Positions 36,517 to 47,274 of a DNA stretch of 64,000 bases are shown here, in pieces. The number at the start of each line of letters is the position of its first letter. Positions within the stretch are counted from its first letter, which is position 1. Origin of the DNA: Cepaea nemoralis (taxonomy: Eukaryota > Mollusca > Gastropoda > Stylommatophora > Helicidae); the NCBI GenBank assembly GCA_014155875.1, contig JACEFZ010014487.1, positions 62,001 through 126,000 on the forward strand, in the 5' to 3' direction. The notes under the pieces are model-generated. The model saw only the letters and a list, made by a program, of their open reading frames with translations. It was not told the origin of the DNA and did no database searches. The position numbers and the translations under genes are program-made.

Positions 36517-36972
36517 GGTCAGCATGGCCGAATAGATAACAGTGCTCGCGCTTAAACTTCGCTGATGCCGAGGTAGCGGGTCAGCTGGACTAAAATTATG
36601 ACTTCTCATCCTTGACTTGGGAACGTAAATTATAAGTGACTTTGAAGCCGGAGTGGGTTAGCCTCAGTGGCGTGCAGGGGTTCTTTGATGCCCGGGGCCA
36701 ACCCCTTGATTGGATGCCCCTAAATTGTTCTTTACCTCATTCATTCCTCCTCCCCTCCGACTGCACTGTGCTGCCCCCTTTCCCTAACTGGATGCCCCCC
36801 TCCCAGCTGGATGCCCGGGGCCGTCGCTCCCCCTTCTGCATATCACTGGTTAGCCTGTGTCGGGAGGAACTGGTTATAAGGAAAGAAGCTAATCCACACT
36901 TAAAAATCAGTCCAGTGCACTAGAAGTAGAAGCACGTGTATGGATGAATAGCGCTTGAGTTCAAAATGAGTA
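36517..36972 (+). mobile_element. SINE family 3, interrupted by a MITE
   Basis: The head is GGTCAGCATGGCCGAATAGA, then GATGCCGAGGTAGCGGGT, then GACTTCTCATCCTTGACTTGG up to 36664. The body resumes at 36857 with AGCTAATCCACACTTAAAAA and ends GAGTTCAAAATGAG. Removing 36665-36856 makes it collinear with the copy at 17005-17282. Net length is about 265 bp. Confidence 0.75.
36665..36848. mobile_element. hAT-type MITE, 184 bp, perfect 8-bp TSD
   Basis: It begins CAGTGGCGTGCAGGGG and ends TGCATATCACTG. It is flanked by GTTAGCCT at 36657-36664 and 36849-36856. CAGTGGCGT-type ends with an 8-bp TSD are characteristic of hAT non-autonomous elements. The interior has GGATGCCC repeated several times and no coding capacity. 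Confidence 0.85.
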
Positions 36973-38090
36973 AACACTCATACAAGCAGAAAAGTTTCTC
37001 AGCTTGCCAGGCCACCCTATGAAGAACCGATTTGAAAACTTAGCTATGGGGCGGTTGAAAAGAAGTAGTTTCATCCACCAGGCCAAACAACTCTGCAGAG
37101 AAACCATCGATCTTCCCACAGTTGGTATCCCCCTGACAACCATTCCAGAGCGAACTCCGTGGAAAGATGAACATAGAATATCGCTACAAATCCAGTCAAA
37201 AGTGAGAGGAATAGTTGACAAGGAAGAGTGTACAGCGCAGAACAGCCACTCTCAGCTTCCTTGATGATGAATACCCACAGGACCTATGGATCCGAGTTTA
37301 CACAGATGGGTCGGCACAAAATGCTGTTCGAAATGGAGGAGCGGGAGTGTACATAGAATACCCAAATATTACTAGGGACACAGCCAGAGTACCGACATGA
37401 AAGTACTGCCATAACTATGATGCTGAAATTGAGGCAATCAAGATAGCCACAGAGAAATTACAAAATACCAGCCATGCTACACAACCTGTGGTGATATTGA
37501 CAGATGCGAAATCCGTAATAGAGTCGCTCCTGTCTGGGAAATTGCCAGTTCTGAGGACACTACTTTCTGAACTTAGCAGTCAGCGTAAGATCACCATACA
37601 GTGGATACCATCCCACTGTGGAGTCCCCGGAAACGACAGAGCTGATCGATTGGCTAAAGAAGGAGCAAAAGAAGAACAACCTGTGTCCATTACATACCAC
37701 CAAAAGAAAAGAATGATCAAATCAGTCAGAAGGCCACCAAACCTTACTCAAGACGACTACCACGTTATGGACAGACCAGAACAGGTCATTCTTCTGCGCC
37801 TCAGAACAGGACACAATAGATTACGCAACCACGTGTATACAAAATTCAAGATTGGTGACTCAGCCATGTGCACATGTGGTTTGGCGTCGCAGACAGCAGA
37901 GCACATACTCCAGGATTGCCCAAACTACAACGTATCCAGGCGAACCTTCTGGCCTAGAGAGACAACAGTGGAAGATAAACTCTATGGACCGCTGAATGAA
38001 CTAAAAAAGACTGTTGGATTCATACGAGAGACAACATTGCAGTTATAAGCATATTTCAGGCGAACGAAAGAAGAAGAAGTAAACAAACAA
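36973..38090 (+). pseudogene. LINE 3' half with RNase H domain
   Basis: A 5'-truncated LINE. An upstream frame reads MPGHPMKNRFENLAMGRLKR. The RNase H domain starts YTDGSAQNAVRNGGAGVYIE (37300), is interrupted by a stop near 37398, continues NYDAEIEAIKIATEKL and LTDAKSVIESLL, then WIPSHCGVPGNDRADRLAKE. All four catalytic carboxylates of RNase HI (D, E, D, D) remain visible. A C-terminal Cys/His motif CTCGLASQTAEHILQDC-P follows. The last 186 codons (37488-38048) are open. The 3' end has AAGAAGAAG. An I- or Jockey-type assignment is likely. Confidence 0.83.
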
Positions 38091-38414
38091 AACATTGCCG
38101 CTGTTCCCCTCAGACTCAATATTTCGCCGTTGCCATGCTAATGTCTTGAAAAGAAAACCCCCGTTTGTATTGCATAATGGTTTGGCACACACCACATATG
38201 TCCAAGTTTGCAATAATCAAACATTAACATCTGCAAAATGCCAATCTTGTTGAAAAATAGTCTACACTTTTACATTATTGTGAACTGATCACTTAAAGAC
38301 CAGAATACTATTGCCACAATCCATATTTCAGCATACTGCAAAGCAATCTTTCCCCATTATCAATACGCAAAGACTGAAATACTCTTGGAGTATTCCTTTT
38401 CGCCCCACATTTCG

Positions 38415-38430
38415 CCCTCTATAAGTGCGA
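38415..38430 (+). promoter_or_regulatory. TATA-like box upstream of candidate exon
   Basis: CCCTCTATAAGTGCG lies about 300 bp upstream of the ATG at 38720. A start site near 38450 would give a 5' UTR of about 270 bp. The flanking DNA is richer in CpG than the surroundings. Confidence 0.35.
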
Positions 38431-38719
38431 ATCAATACACTCAACCCTGCGCGTCCATAATTAAATGTCTTGTTTCTGCCTCACAGAAGGTCAACCGGCA
38501 AGTGGCAGACAACTGCTGAATGCAAGCCCGCCTCTCATTGGACAGATTCCACCAATCAACACGTGCGACAGGTCTGTCCACAAATAGTCCCACACTGTAA
38601 ACAAGTGGCGGAGACAGAGAAGCCAGGCCCCAGCGCTAGAGTTTCAGTTCTATCTGTTCATGACACCTCTAACGGTCGCTTCTTGACATTCACAACGCCG
38701 TATTGTCTCAGTCAACAAC

Positions 38720-38788
38720 ATGGACTCACTCGATGACTCCTCTCATGAAATTATAGCCCGTACGAAGAGGTTGAAGCCGCTGACGGTG
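38720..38788 (+). CDS. Candidate first coding exon, unknown gene
   Basis: ATG opens a 23-codon frame MDSLDDSSHEIIARTKRLKP then LTV, ending at the strong donor GTG|GTAAGTTAAC in phase 0. Start context is CAACATGG. Non-repetitive, CpG-richer sequence and a TATA-like box lie upstream. I cannot identify the protein and found no second exon downstream. It could be a real gene start whose other exons lie further right or beyond the window. Confidence 0.4.
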
Positions 38789-39652
38789 GTAAGTTAACCC
38801 GATAGTTTGTTTTGTTGTGGTTGTTAGTTTTTTTAGGGTAATTTGATCAGTGCCTGACGTAATAGAATTGAATTGTTTTCATTGACTTCGTTCATTCTGG
38901 ACTTGAGAGGCAAGGAACACATACATAACATACTCATAGGTTAATTTAATAGGTACTGGTTGGCGCTTATACTTATAGAACATCAGAGATAATATATAAT
39001 AATTAATATTGAGGTACAGATTAGATAACATAAAGAAAATGTAGCTTTATCAGCACAGCACATCGTCTCTAAGTAAGTCTTAGATCGAAACCCCCATCGT
39101 AAACCGTTCGTGGTCTCTCTCTAAATTACAGTTACACTAATGACGCCATCCCTCGTTAAGGAAAACGTTATTATAGTTAGTTATTTATAGTATGTTTTCT
39201 ATCTTTTCCCTTGTTTTATGTAAATTGTAATAACTGATTCTTTCTCAATATGTGTAACACTAACATAATGAGTGCGTGTTACTGTTAACTGATTAATCAA
39301 AGTTTTTTATTTTAATACGCTTTCTTATACTAGTGCGTTTTACTAATAATACTGTTTCTTTAATCATTATAACCATGTAATTCCTGTTATATTATTCTGG
39401 ATCCGTGGACACCAGTCAGTAGATATAATTTTTAATTAATTGCTTTAATGGGTTAAGTGATTTCCTTTATCACACAAATCTACTTGGATGATCAACTTTT
39501 ATCAAAAAATAACTGGCAATGATTTACACATTTTGTGATGTCTATTTCATTGTTTCACTTCCTGAGAGTTTTCAGACAAATTTATCAGTGTATTTTTCTG
39601 GTATTTTCTTGCTTGTGTTCTTCCTGTTATTATCTTGCAGTATTATATATTT
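38789..39652. other. AT-rich stretch, no feature seen
   Basis: If the exon at 38720 is real, this is the start of its first intron. I see no repeats or genes. Confidence 0.4.
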
Positions 39653-39660
39653 CACACAAG

Positions 39661-39813
39661 GGCACTCTTCCGAATTCCGGTCCCAAATAGCTCCGCAGTG
39701 AATAGGTCAGGGGTTAAGGGTTAGGGTTAGTTGTTAACTAAACACTGACCCTAACCCTTACCCCTGACCTATTCACTGCGGAGCTATTTGGGACCGGAAT
39801 TCGGAAGAGTGCC
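39661..39813. mobile_element. Hairpin MITE, 153 bp, 8-bp TSD
   Basis: Two nearly perfect inverted arms of about 70 bp start GGCACTCTTCCGAATTCCGG and end with its complement. They are separated by only a few bases. The TSD is CACACAAG at 39653-39660 and 39814-39821. The arms contain telomere-like GGGTTAGGGTTAG next to the centre. It is an internally palindromic foldback MITE, hAT- or P-like by TSD length. Confidence 0.88.
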
Positions 39814-40359
39814 CACACAAGTAATTATATGTTGAAAGTCACGAATGATCTACTGATCATTGGTATTTTGATGGAACATTAAATAAGTACATATAATGCA
39901 ATTTCGTAAGCTGAGGTAGACAAAAATTAAATACTTTTCAAGAGCCAGTATGTATTTTTTTCGCAAACACAGCCTAAGAAATGTTTAAACATTCAGGGGC
40001 CAGGTAACAATTTCCAGGTGCCATGGCAACTGAGCACCTGGATTTTTCAGTCCCTGTTCATAAGTATAACTGAATGGTGCCTATTTTGGCTCATGTCTCT
40101 TAAAACAATAAATACTTATTATCCAGTCTTGTGTTAATATACTAGATGTATTATTGGCACATTTTGTAGTATTGTAGCTTTATTTTTGTGTCATTTATAG
40201 TTTTCATAGTTGTGAAAAATATTACTGGCTCCTGAGAAAAAAATGGCTGGCTCCAGAATTATTTGGCTTTGATTAGCCCTGCCTTCTCCTACCTGGCTTT
40301 TCCAGTGACCTGCAGTGAAGCAGTAATTGGGCCTGGACATTAAGTAACAGAGATTCTTA

Positions 40360-40640
40360 TAAACTGAGAGATCGTTACAAACTCAGAGATTGTTACAAAC
40401 CAGAGATTGTTACAAACAGAGATTGTTACAAACTAAGATATGCAAACTCAGAGAATGTTACAAACAGAGATTGTTACAAACTCAGAGATCATTATAAACT
40501 GAGAGAGTGTTACAGACTGAGAGCTTGTTAATTGTTACTAACCCAGAGATTGTTAGTAACACAGAGATGTTACTAACTCAAAGATTGTTACAAACTGAGA
40601 GTTTGTTACTAACTGTGAGATTGTTACAAACTTCGTTGTG
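40360..40640. repeat. ~20-bp minisatellite
   Basis: Imperfect units of AGAGATTGTTACAAACTC with 14-24 bp spacing, about 14 copies. Nothing else is seen at 39822-40360. Confidence 0.85.
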
Positions 40641-40954
40641 ATTTTTTTTTTTCTGTTACAGTATTCTATTACTGAGGTTTTACACACACACTAAATCGTA
40701 ACAATCTCAATCAACCCGAGCTGTTTTTAGTTGGACAGACATATACTGTGTAATATATTGTTTTTGACATTGGAAGATATGTCACTTGTGAGTACAGTGT
40801 TTAGTTCTGTTTACATTTTCTTGGTTTAGTATTATTTCAATTGTATATGTAGCAGAGGAGAGCAGGGCATTAACTTGTGAGTACAATGTTTGAGAAGTTC
40901 GGTTCACGTTTTCTTGGTTTAGTTCTTATTCATTTGTAATTGCAACCGATTAAA

Positions 40955-41012
40955 GCATGGCACTCATTTGTTCAGGCAGTTGGAAATAACTGTCAAAGGC
41001 AGAGGTAACATA
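40955..41012 (+). mobile_element. RTE 5'-end fragment
   Basis: ATGGCACTCATTTGTTCAGGCAGTTGGAAATAACTGTCAAAGGCAGAGGTAA-type sequence matches 54241-54294 of the near-intact RTE (GGCACTCACTTGTCC, GGCTGTCAAAAGCAGAGGTA). 5' fragments are unusual, as most copies here are 5'-truncated. It abuts a minus-strand LINE end. Confidence 0.55.
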
Positions 41013-41290
41013 CCCCAATCAATCAGTCAGGTGCCAATGAAGGTTGGCTGCAATGGATCTCCAACATTGTTTGTTTCTTGCCTTGATTGCACATCTGTAA
41101 GATTGTTATTGGTCCATATCTTGATATTATCTTCCCACTTGTAACGTTGTCTGACTCTTGCTTGCCTTCAACCTTACCCTCCAGTGTGGTTTTTATAAGA
41201 GTATTATGTCTTTTATTATGATTGAAATATTTCGCTTGCCTCATTTTTATTTCTGACATCAACTCTTCTTTCATTCCCAGTTTTTATATG
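41013..41290 (-). pseudogene. LINE C-terminal fragment (family C)
   Basis: The minus-strand frame reads LMSEIKMRQAKYFNHNKRHN then TLIKTTLEGKVEGK. This is the typical post-RT R-RQ-KYFGH-KRH...LEGKVEGKR segment of RTE-like LINEs. It continues with a frameshifted RYKWEDNI-like stretch and ends NKQ-WRSIAA-L-like. A second copy is at 62890-63180 (-). It differs from subfamilies A and B. Confidence 0.68.
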
Positions 41291-42600
41291 TACACCTATG
41301 TGGATGTGGACAAAAAGACAAAAGCAACATATTGTAGACTTGGTGAACTGTTCAGTCACAAACAATTGTTTTAAGATGATAAACTCTGAATCAGAAGGAG
41401 TTAATTTCTGGTACTAAAAGAGTAATCGTTTAAACTCATGAATTGTGCATCAGGAGTTAAAGTGATAATTTCTGGCACTAACGAAGTAGTAGTAATTTAT
41501 TTACATAACATCTGGAGCCGAAGGAGTAAATATAATGACTATCACAGGCACAGTAATAAATAGAAGTACCTGTGCTTCATCATCATCATTGCTGCCGATA
41601 ACTCGTCTGCCCCATCCCACGTCACCAGATCGTGGACAACTATGTTCTTCTCTGACAAAAAACATGGCCATGATCTAGATTTACTTTCTGTCCCCTTGTT
41701 TTTCATGATCTTGCCATGCATCAAGTTTAAAGTTTATTTCTTCTATAAAGTAATAAAAATTTGACTTCTGAATTTCTCATTCAGTTAAATGATTTTCATT
41801 TGTTTCTGAAAGTACTTGGTTATTGGTTTTCTAATCTGGACCAAGGGGAAATTCTTTGCTATCCTCAGAACCCACATTTACAATAAAATTTTTACCTGTG
41901 CTTCATTACCCATTTCATGTCCATACAAAAGCACGGTTTCATGAATATCCACTCTTTTTCGTTCACTTGACATTTTTTTGGTCAACTATGTTCTTTTCTG
42001 CCAAACTACTTTGCCATGGCATTTTTGGGTTTTAAATTTTCCTCAAGGCTTCCCCATCGTTCTTCACTTCAAATCCATCTTGGGCCAGAGTGGGCCATAA
42101 CACTTTTCCGGTTGTCTTTTTTTTCCATAAAGGGGTCAGCCAAAAAATTGTGCCCTGCCCTCCTCTGATTTTTCCTATTCCCCACCCCCTATGTTTTCCT
42201 TACTGGTTTCCTTGTATTTTATCTTTGTTTTGGGTGTTTCTTCTGTCCATTTATATTTTTGGGCGTTTCCCTTTTCGGGAACCACATTTACAGCCACCCA
42301 GGGTGTTGTCTTCAGCCTTTTGCTCATTTTCCAGGGTGTGGCTCCATGAAAACTATTTACATTTTTCTCAGGTGTAATGCCTCAACATTTTTCTTTTTCT
42401 TGTTGCTCTTGACACTTTTTATTGTTTCCCAGGGTTTTGTTTTCATGCAAAATTTTCTAGGTTTCGCCATTGGACTATTTATTTTTTCTCAGTTTCCTTT
42501 TAAAGGCATTTTCATCAGTTTTCATTGGGGCTCTTCAGAAATTTATCATTGGTTTCCAAGGGTAGTGCCCAAATTTATCATGTTTCTCGGGGGGGTTTTT
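41291..42600. other. No gene seen; T-rich with degraded repeat units
   Basis: From about 42290 loosely repeated TTTCTCAGGGTGTG-like motifs appear, probably decayed flanking units of the 41-bp array that follows. Open frames at 42090-42720 reflect this T-rich composition. Confidence 0.45.
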
Positions 42601-42631
42601 TGTCCTTTTATCTTTCCAGGGTGTGGCCCTT

Positions 42632-42955
42632 TCAGTGAACCTATTTATCATGTTTCTCAGGGTGTGTGCTCTTCAGTGACACTATTTATCATGTTTCTCA
42701 GGGTGTGTGCTCTTCAGTGACACTATTTATCATGTTTCTCAGGGTGTGTGCTCTTCAGTGACACTATTTATCATGTTTCTCAGGGCGTGTGCTCTTCAGT
42801 GACGCGATTTATCATGTTTCTCAGGGTGTGTGCTCTTCAGTGACACTATTTATCATGTTTCTCAGGGTGTGTGCTTTCCAGTGACACTATTTATCATGGT
42901 TCTCAGGGTGTGTGCTTTCCAGTGACACTATTTATCATGTTTCTCAGGGCGTGTT
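42632..42955. repeat. 41-bp minisatellite, ~8 copies
   Basis: Units read CACTATTTATCATGTTTCTC then AGGGTGTGTGCTCTTCAGTGA, almost identical. Nothing is recognised from 42956 to 43660. Confidence 0.93.
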
Positions 42956-43661
42956 AATGAATGTCTGTAGTTTATTTGTAATAGATTTGATCGTTCTCCT
43001 TGTTTCAGACCCACAAAGCTGTACTGATTTAACATTGGAGTTAAATTTGTTTGGCACTAGACTTAATTTCTTTTGACTTCCACAATTATCTAGGCCTATG
43101 AAGGCTTCTCTCCTTTTGTACTTTCATTTTTTTCTAACCATTTTCCCATCTTTGTCAGCTCAGCATTGCTACTTAAACATGTGTTTGATTTCACCTCTTG
43201 AAGTGAGGTTTCACCAGGGGAGATTGTATTATCATTTTCTTTATTTATTCTCATTGTCTTTCTCTTTCCCCTATGCATTTTTAGACTATTGTTGTGACCT
43301 CACATCAAGTGTGTTTACTTTATCGTACATCTGATTTTGTATGTAGGACAAGAGGGCAGTATCGTAGGCAAGGTCCATGTTGTTTCACTGAATTCCATTT
43401 CTGGTGGTAGTTGTTTGTATTCAAAATCCAGTCTATGGACAGTAAGAACAATAAAGGTGACAAAAGGCATCCCTGTTGCACTGTTGTCCTTATTTGAAAT
43501 GTTCCTGCTAGTTTTTCCTCATGAAGAACTCTTTCATCTCTGTATATCTCTGTAGAATGTAAGAATTGCAGCAAAGACAAAGTGGAGACTTGTTTTTGTT
43601 TGGTTCTATACTGAGTAGCAGTAATCAATAAAATATGTATTCTCACCACTTTATGCCGGCT

Positions 43662-43905
43662 CCGTGCCAAAAGGTGTTACGGATGCAGTTCGTAATCCCA
43701 CATACCGCGTTCAAAATACAGCTTCAGGCGATTTGGCAGTAGACCACCTTGCGTTGGATTTTTTGTAAAATGGTTTGGCTGCCGGTCCCTCAGAAAGCAA
43801 TGGCAAACTACTGAATGTAAACTTGCCAAGAGATCACAATCAGCCAAAAAAGGCTGGGGTTGACTGTGACGTCCTTGTAAAGGATATGACAAGTAGTATA
43901 CCTTT
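43662..43905 (+). mobile_element. SINE family 1, near full length
   Basis: The head region is GCCGGCTCCGTGCCAAAAGG. The body reads CAGAAAGCAATGGCAAACTAC, then CTTGCCAAGAGATCACAATC. The tail reads GTTGACTGTGACGTCC then TTGTAAAGGATATGA. It is the sense-strand counterpart of the copies at 62.6 kb and 5.8 kb. Confidence 0.7.
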
Positions 43906-44009
43906 TAACCCAATACTTTATAACTTGATAACTCATCACTTTGTTACTCATTGCTGCATAACTCGTCACTTTATTACTGAAGCAGCTGTGATATCATAGC
44001 AGATAGTGC

Positions 44010-44180
44010 ATTCAACTGTGGACCTGGAGTCACACCACCTTTAGAAACAATAATATTTGTGACCACATATCTTCAGGATCAACCCAGTCTCGTAAAGTGG
44101 GTGGGGAACTCTGACCACGTCACTCCTAGAGTGCTGCTTTTGTCAAGACACTGTATATCTGACTGCATTCCCAACATGCC
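44010..44180 (+). mobile_element. Possible SINE family 2-like fragment
   Basis: GGATCAACCCAGTC followed by GTGGGTGGGGAACTCTGACCAC and a final CATTCCCAACATG weakly follow the family 2 layout. I see nothing in 44190-44640. Confidence 0.25.
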
Positions 44181-44639
44181 ATGAAAGTGTTGAAATCTCC
44201 AAAAGTATTTCAGGATCCTCGCCGGTGCTGTGGAGTTCATGCACTGAGCTGAGATTCTCCGGACTCAGGCTTGAGTTAGAAGTAGAACAGAGCACTTATG
44301 GGTTACACCCGTGGGCTGTGATGATGTTGATCTGTCAACTAAATTATACTAAGGGTAGTGGCAAGTTTGTGGACTATGCTTGAGTTACAAGCGGCGGGGG
44401 ACAAGAAATTACCAAGTGCGGAATGTAAAGGTGAAGATAACATCATGGCATACACTGTCATTGGGATGTGTACTGTCAGCTCTTCACATATTCTGTATTC
44501 TGGACCAAGTTACATGAGGTGAGGTGGCCAGTACGCTTCCTCACCAACTTTCTTTCTATGAACAGTTACAGTTATCCAATTCCCATTTTACTGCCAGAGT
44601 AACTAACAATGGTTGCCTGGACAAGGCTAAAGGCAGTAG

Positions 44640-45000
44640 AACATTAGTTAGTTATTCGACAGATCATCCTCATTGCATATCAGACTATTCAGTCTATAAG
44701 TGCTCGGATCCCCTCCTCAGCAAATCCCACAGTGTGTAGCAGCTAACGACACCAGTTCTCTGTTGGTTTATTAATCTTCTTTGGCTTCCTGCATTGTGTT
44801 CTTGTTTGGCCACACCTCTTTTAACTTTCTGTTCTCGCAGTCTGACCATGCTTGTAGATTCAGTCATCACTTTCACTTGGTTCTCGCAAACACTTACTTC
44901 TCGTAGAACATTCAGTATATCAGCCTGGTCCATGGCTCGTCTGCCCTCCATAGTAGTCTTACCTGCAAGCCTGTCAGCCTGCTCATTTCCTTGTACATTA
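44640..45000 (-). pseudogene. RNase H-bearing LINE (LINE-I), C-terminal end
   Basis: On the minus strand the frame begins GNEQADRLAGKTTMEGRRAM, the last RNase H motif with its catalytic Asp. It continues VMTESTSMVRLREQKVKRGV and AGSQRRLINQQRTGVVSCYT, ending near LLRRGSEHL. The same tail occurs at 49.58-50.16 kb (+) and 7.04 kb (-). It is 5'-truncated. Confidence 0.78.
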
Positions 45001-45625
45001 TATACAACTATAAGAAACAGACAAACAGCTTTCTTTGGTTATACAATCAGAAGAGAGGCATTGGAAAACGTGATGACTGGAAAGATCGGTGGGAGAAGAG
45101 GCAGACTCAGAGACATGATACTGGATAGAGTAAGACTATCGCATGGAGGGATATCATCAGCTGAGTTTCATCCAGAACGCCAAGGACCGAGATCTGTGGA
45201 GAGACATGATGCTGGATGGAGTGAGACTATCGCATGGAGGAATATCATCAGCTGAGTTGATCCAGAATGCCTAGAACCGAGATTTGTGGAGAGACATGAT
45301 GCTGAATGGAGTGAGACTATCGCATGGAGGGATATCATCAGCTGAGTTTCATCCAGAACGCTAAGGACCGAGATCTGTGGAGAGACATGATGCTGGATGG
45401 AGGAGACTATCGCATGGAGGAATATCATCAGCTGAGTTGATCCAGAATGCCTAGAACCGAGATCTGTGGAGAGACATGATGCTAACTAACTAACTAACTA
45501 TGATGCTGGATGGAGTGAGACTATCGCATGGAGGGATATCATCAGCCGAGTTGATCCAGAACGCCAAGGACCGAGATCTGTGGAAAGACATGAATGCTTA
45601 TGGGCACATGATGATGACTTGGTTT
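44990..45625 (+). pseudogene. RTE LINE (subfamily A) 3' end with tandemly amplified segment
   Basis: It begins TLYTTIRNRQTAFFGYTIRR and has EALENVMTGKIGG. The following ~95-110 bp segment (GATGCTGGATGGAGTGAGAC, TATCGCATGGAGGGATATCA, then CGAGATCTGTGGAGAGACAT) is repeated about five times between 45110 and 45600. The copies alternate GAGTTTCATCCAG and GAGTTGATCCAG. It ends GGGCACATGATGATGA. The array arose inside the retroelement end. Confidence 0.82.
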
Positions 45626-45714
45626 ATGAGGCTGGGTAACACTTCCGTGCCGTGACACAAAACTTATGCATTTTCTTTCTCTGTCTTCCTCTAACTTTCT
45701 CTCACCACAAATCT

Positions 45715-45905
45715 TCCTGTTGTAATGGCAGACTACTGAACTGAAATTGCCCAGTAAATCACAAAGTCAGTAAATGTTGGGGTTGAATGCTGTGTCCTGT
45801 AAAGTTGGTTTCATGTCCTTTACAGGACGTCACAGTCAACCTCAGCATACATGTGTTGTCTGTCTGTGATTTTTCTCCAACATTTTATGTTCAGTAGGTT
45901 GCCAT
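45715..45905. mobile_element. Two SINE family 1 fragments in inverted orientation
   Basis: 45715-45800 (+) has GGCAGACTACTGAACTG and GTGTCCTGTAAAG. 45820-45905 (-) has TCCTTTACAGGACGTCACAG and TTCAGTAGGTTGCCATT. They face each other tail to tail. Confidence 0.6.
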
Positions 45906-45949
45906 TTCACAGCAAGTAGAGAGTACTGGGAATGGCAACTCACAGCTGT

Positions 45950-46235
45950 TGGTCTTGGGCTCCAATATCTGTCAGTCAGTGGACTCTCAGCTGTCAGTGG
46001 AGATTCTGTTGTTAGTGTACTCTCTGCTGTCAGTGGACTAAGCTGTCAGTGGACTAAGCTGTCAGTGGACTCTCTGCTGTCAGTGGACTCTCTGCTGTCA
46101 GTGGACTCTCTGCTGTCAGTGGACTTTCTGTTGTTAGTGGACTCTTTGATGTCAGTGGACTTTCTGTTCTTAGTGGACTCCTTGATGTCGGTGGATTCTC
46201 AGCTGTCAGTGTACTCTCAGCTGTCAGCCAGTGTA
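45950..46235. repeat. 18-20 bp minisatellite
   Basis: Units CAGTGGACTCTCTGCTGT, about 14 imperfect copies. The minus-strand frame LTAESPLTAESP is a translation artefact. Confidence 0.9.
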
Positions 46236-46309
46236 TAGTGCTACATGCGTTCTTAATTTGACTGTTTGTTGTTTGCTCCCAACTGACTCTAGATGCTGTG
46301 AATTTCTGC

Positions 46310-46425
46310 TCCTCTCTCCCCCAACCCCCACACCCTCTCTTTCTCTCTTTCCCCCTCTCTCTCTGTCTCTGTATACACATCTATTACTCTCCCCCCCCCC
46401 CTCCTCCCCCGCTCCCCAACCAGTT
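46310..46425. repeat. CT-rich low-complexity tract
   Basis: CTCTTTCTCTC and poly-C tracts. Confidence 0.8.
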
Positions 46426-46619
46426 CTTCACATTTTTCTTTGTTAACATCCTGGTTATGTTTTAGTGTTTACTGTATATTTTAATTTTTATTATTTTAAT
46501 TATTATTCATTTTTTTAAAGAAGGTTTAAATTACTGAAATGTATGTGTTTTCTATTTTATCTTGCTTATTTATACGCGTTTTAGCAATTATTATATTATT
46601 TACATCCATTTTTCCAACG

Positions 46620-47035
46620 AAAGGAGACGAATCCTTGCTACAAACCTTTGAGAACAAAGTTTTAAGACGCATCTTTGGACCCATTAGGGATACACAAAGT
46701 GGAGAGTGGAAAAGAAGAAGTAACAAAGACATTTATGATCTGTTAAGTCCCCGCTAATCACTGGTATGAAGGCTAATAGACTACAATGGCTGGGGCATAT
46801 AGAAAGAATGGAAGATAATAGGGAAATAAAACTCGCTTACACTCAGGAAATAAATGACCGTAGACCCTGAGGTAGACCAAGAAGACAGTGGAGAGATAAT
46901 ATATATACAGACCTACAAGCACTTGGAATCAATGACTGGCAAGAGAGGGTCAACCAGAGAGACGAATGGAGACAGATTGTATCTGCAGCAAAGAACCTCA
47001 ATGGCTTGGAACACTTAAGAAGAAGAAGATTTTCC
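46620..47035 (+). pseudogene. LINE C-terminal end, AAG tail
   Basis: LQTFENKVLRRIFGPIRDTQ then SGEWKRRSNKDIYDLL, a shift, then RLQWLGHIERMEDNREIKLA, GRPRRQWRDNIYTDLQALGI and NDWQERVNQRDEWRQIVSAA. This is the post-RT C-terminus common in animal LINEs (F--KVLRRIFGP...RL-W-GH--RM...GRPR-RW-D). It ends with AAGAAGAAGA. It is a fourth LINE family in this window, with at least two disabling changes. Confidence 0.75.
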
Positions 47036-47274
47036 CACTGTGATTTCTATTGTTTATCTGACCTGTGACCCTAGTCAGGCCTGTGCATGTGTTTGTATTT
47101 ATTGTGTCTTCAACAATACCTCTTTCACTCCCTGTCACACTGGCCAGGACGTTTCCTGGAACCCATGTTAGGCTGGTTTGACAGGGGAGATAGTTCAGTT
47201 GCTTAACAATAATTCCCCCTTGATGGAGAGTTTAGTTTTGTTGAGTCAAGAACCCACAACGCTGCACTCCTGGC

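Noticed and set aside
39713..39770. TTAGGG-like repeats as an interstitial telomere
   Set aside because: Only two to three imperfect units, placed inside the arms of a MITE with a clear TSD.
45980..46380. Minus-strand 108-codon frame with repeated SPLTAE motif
   Set aside because: By-product of the 18-20 bp minisatellite.
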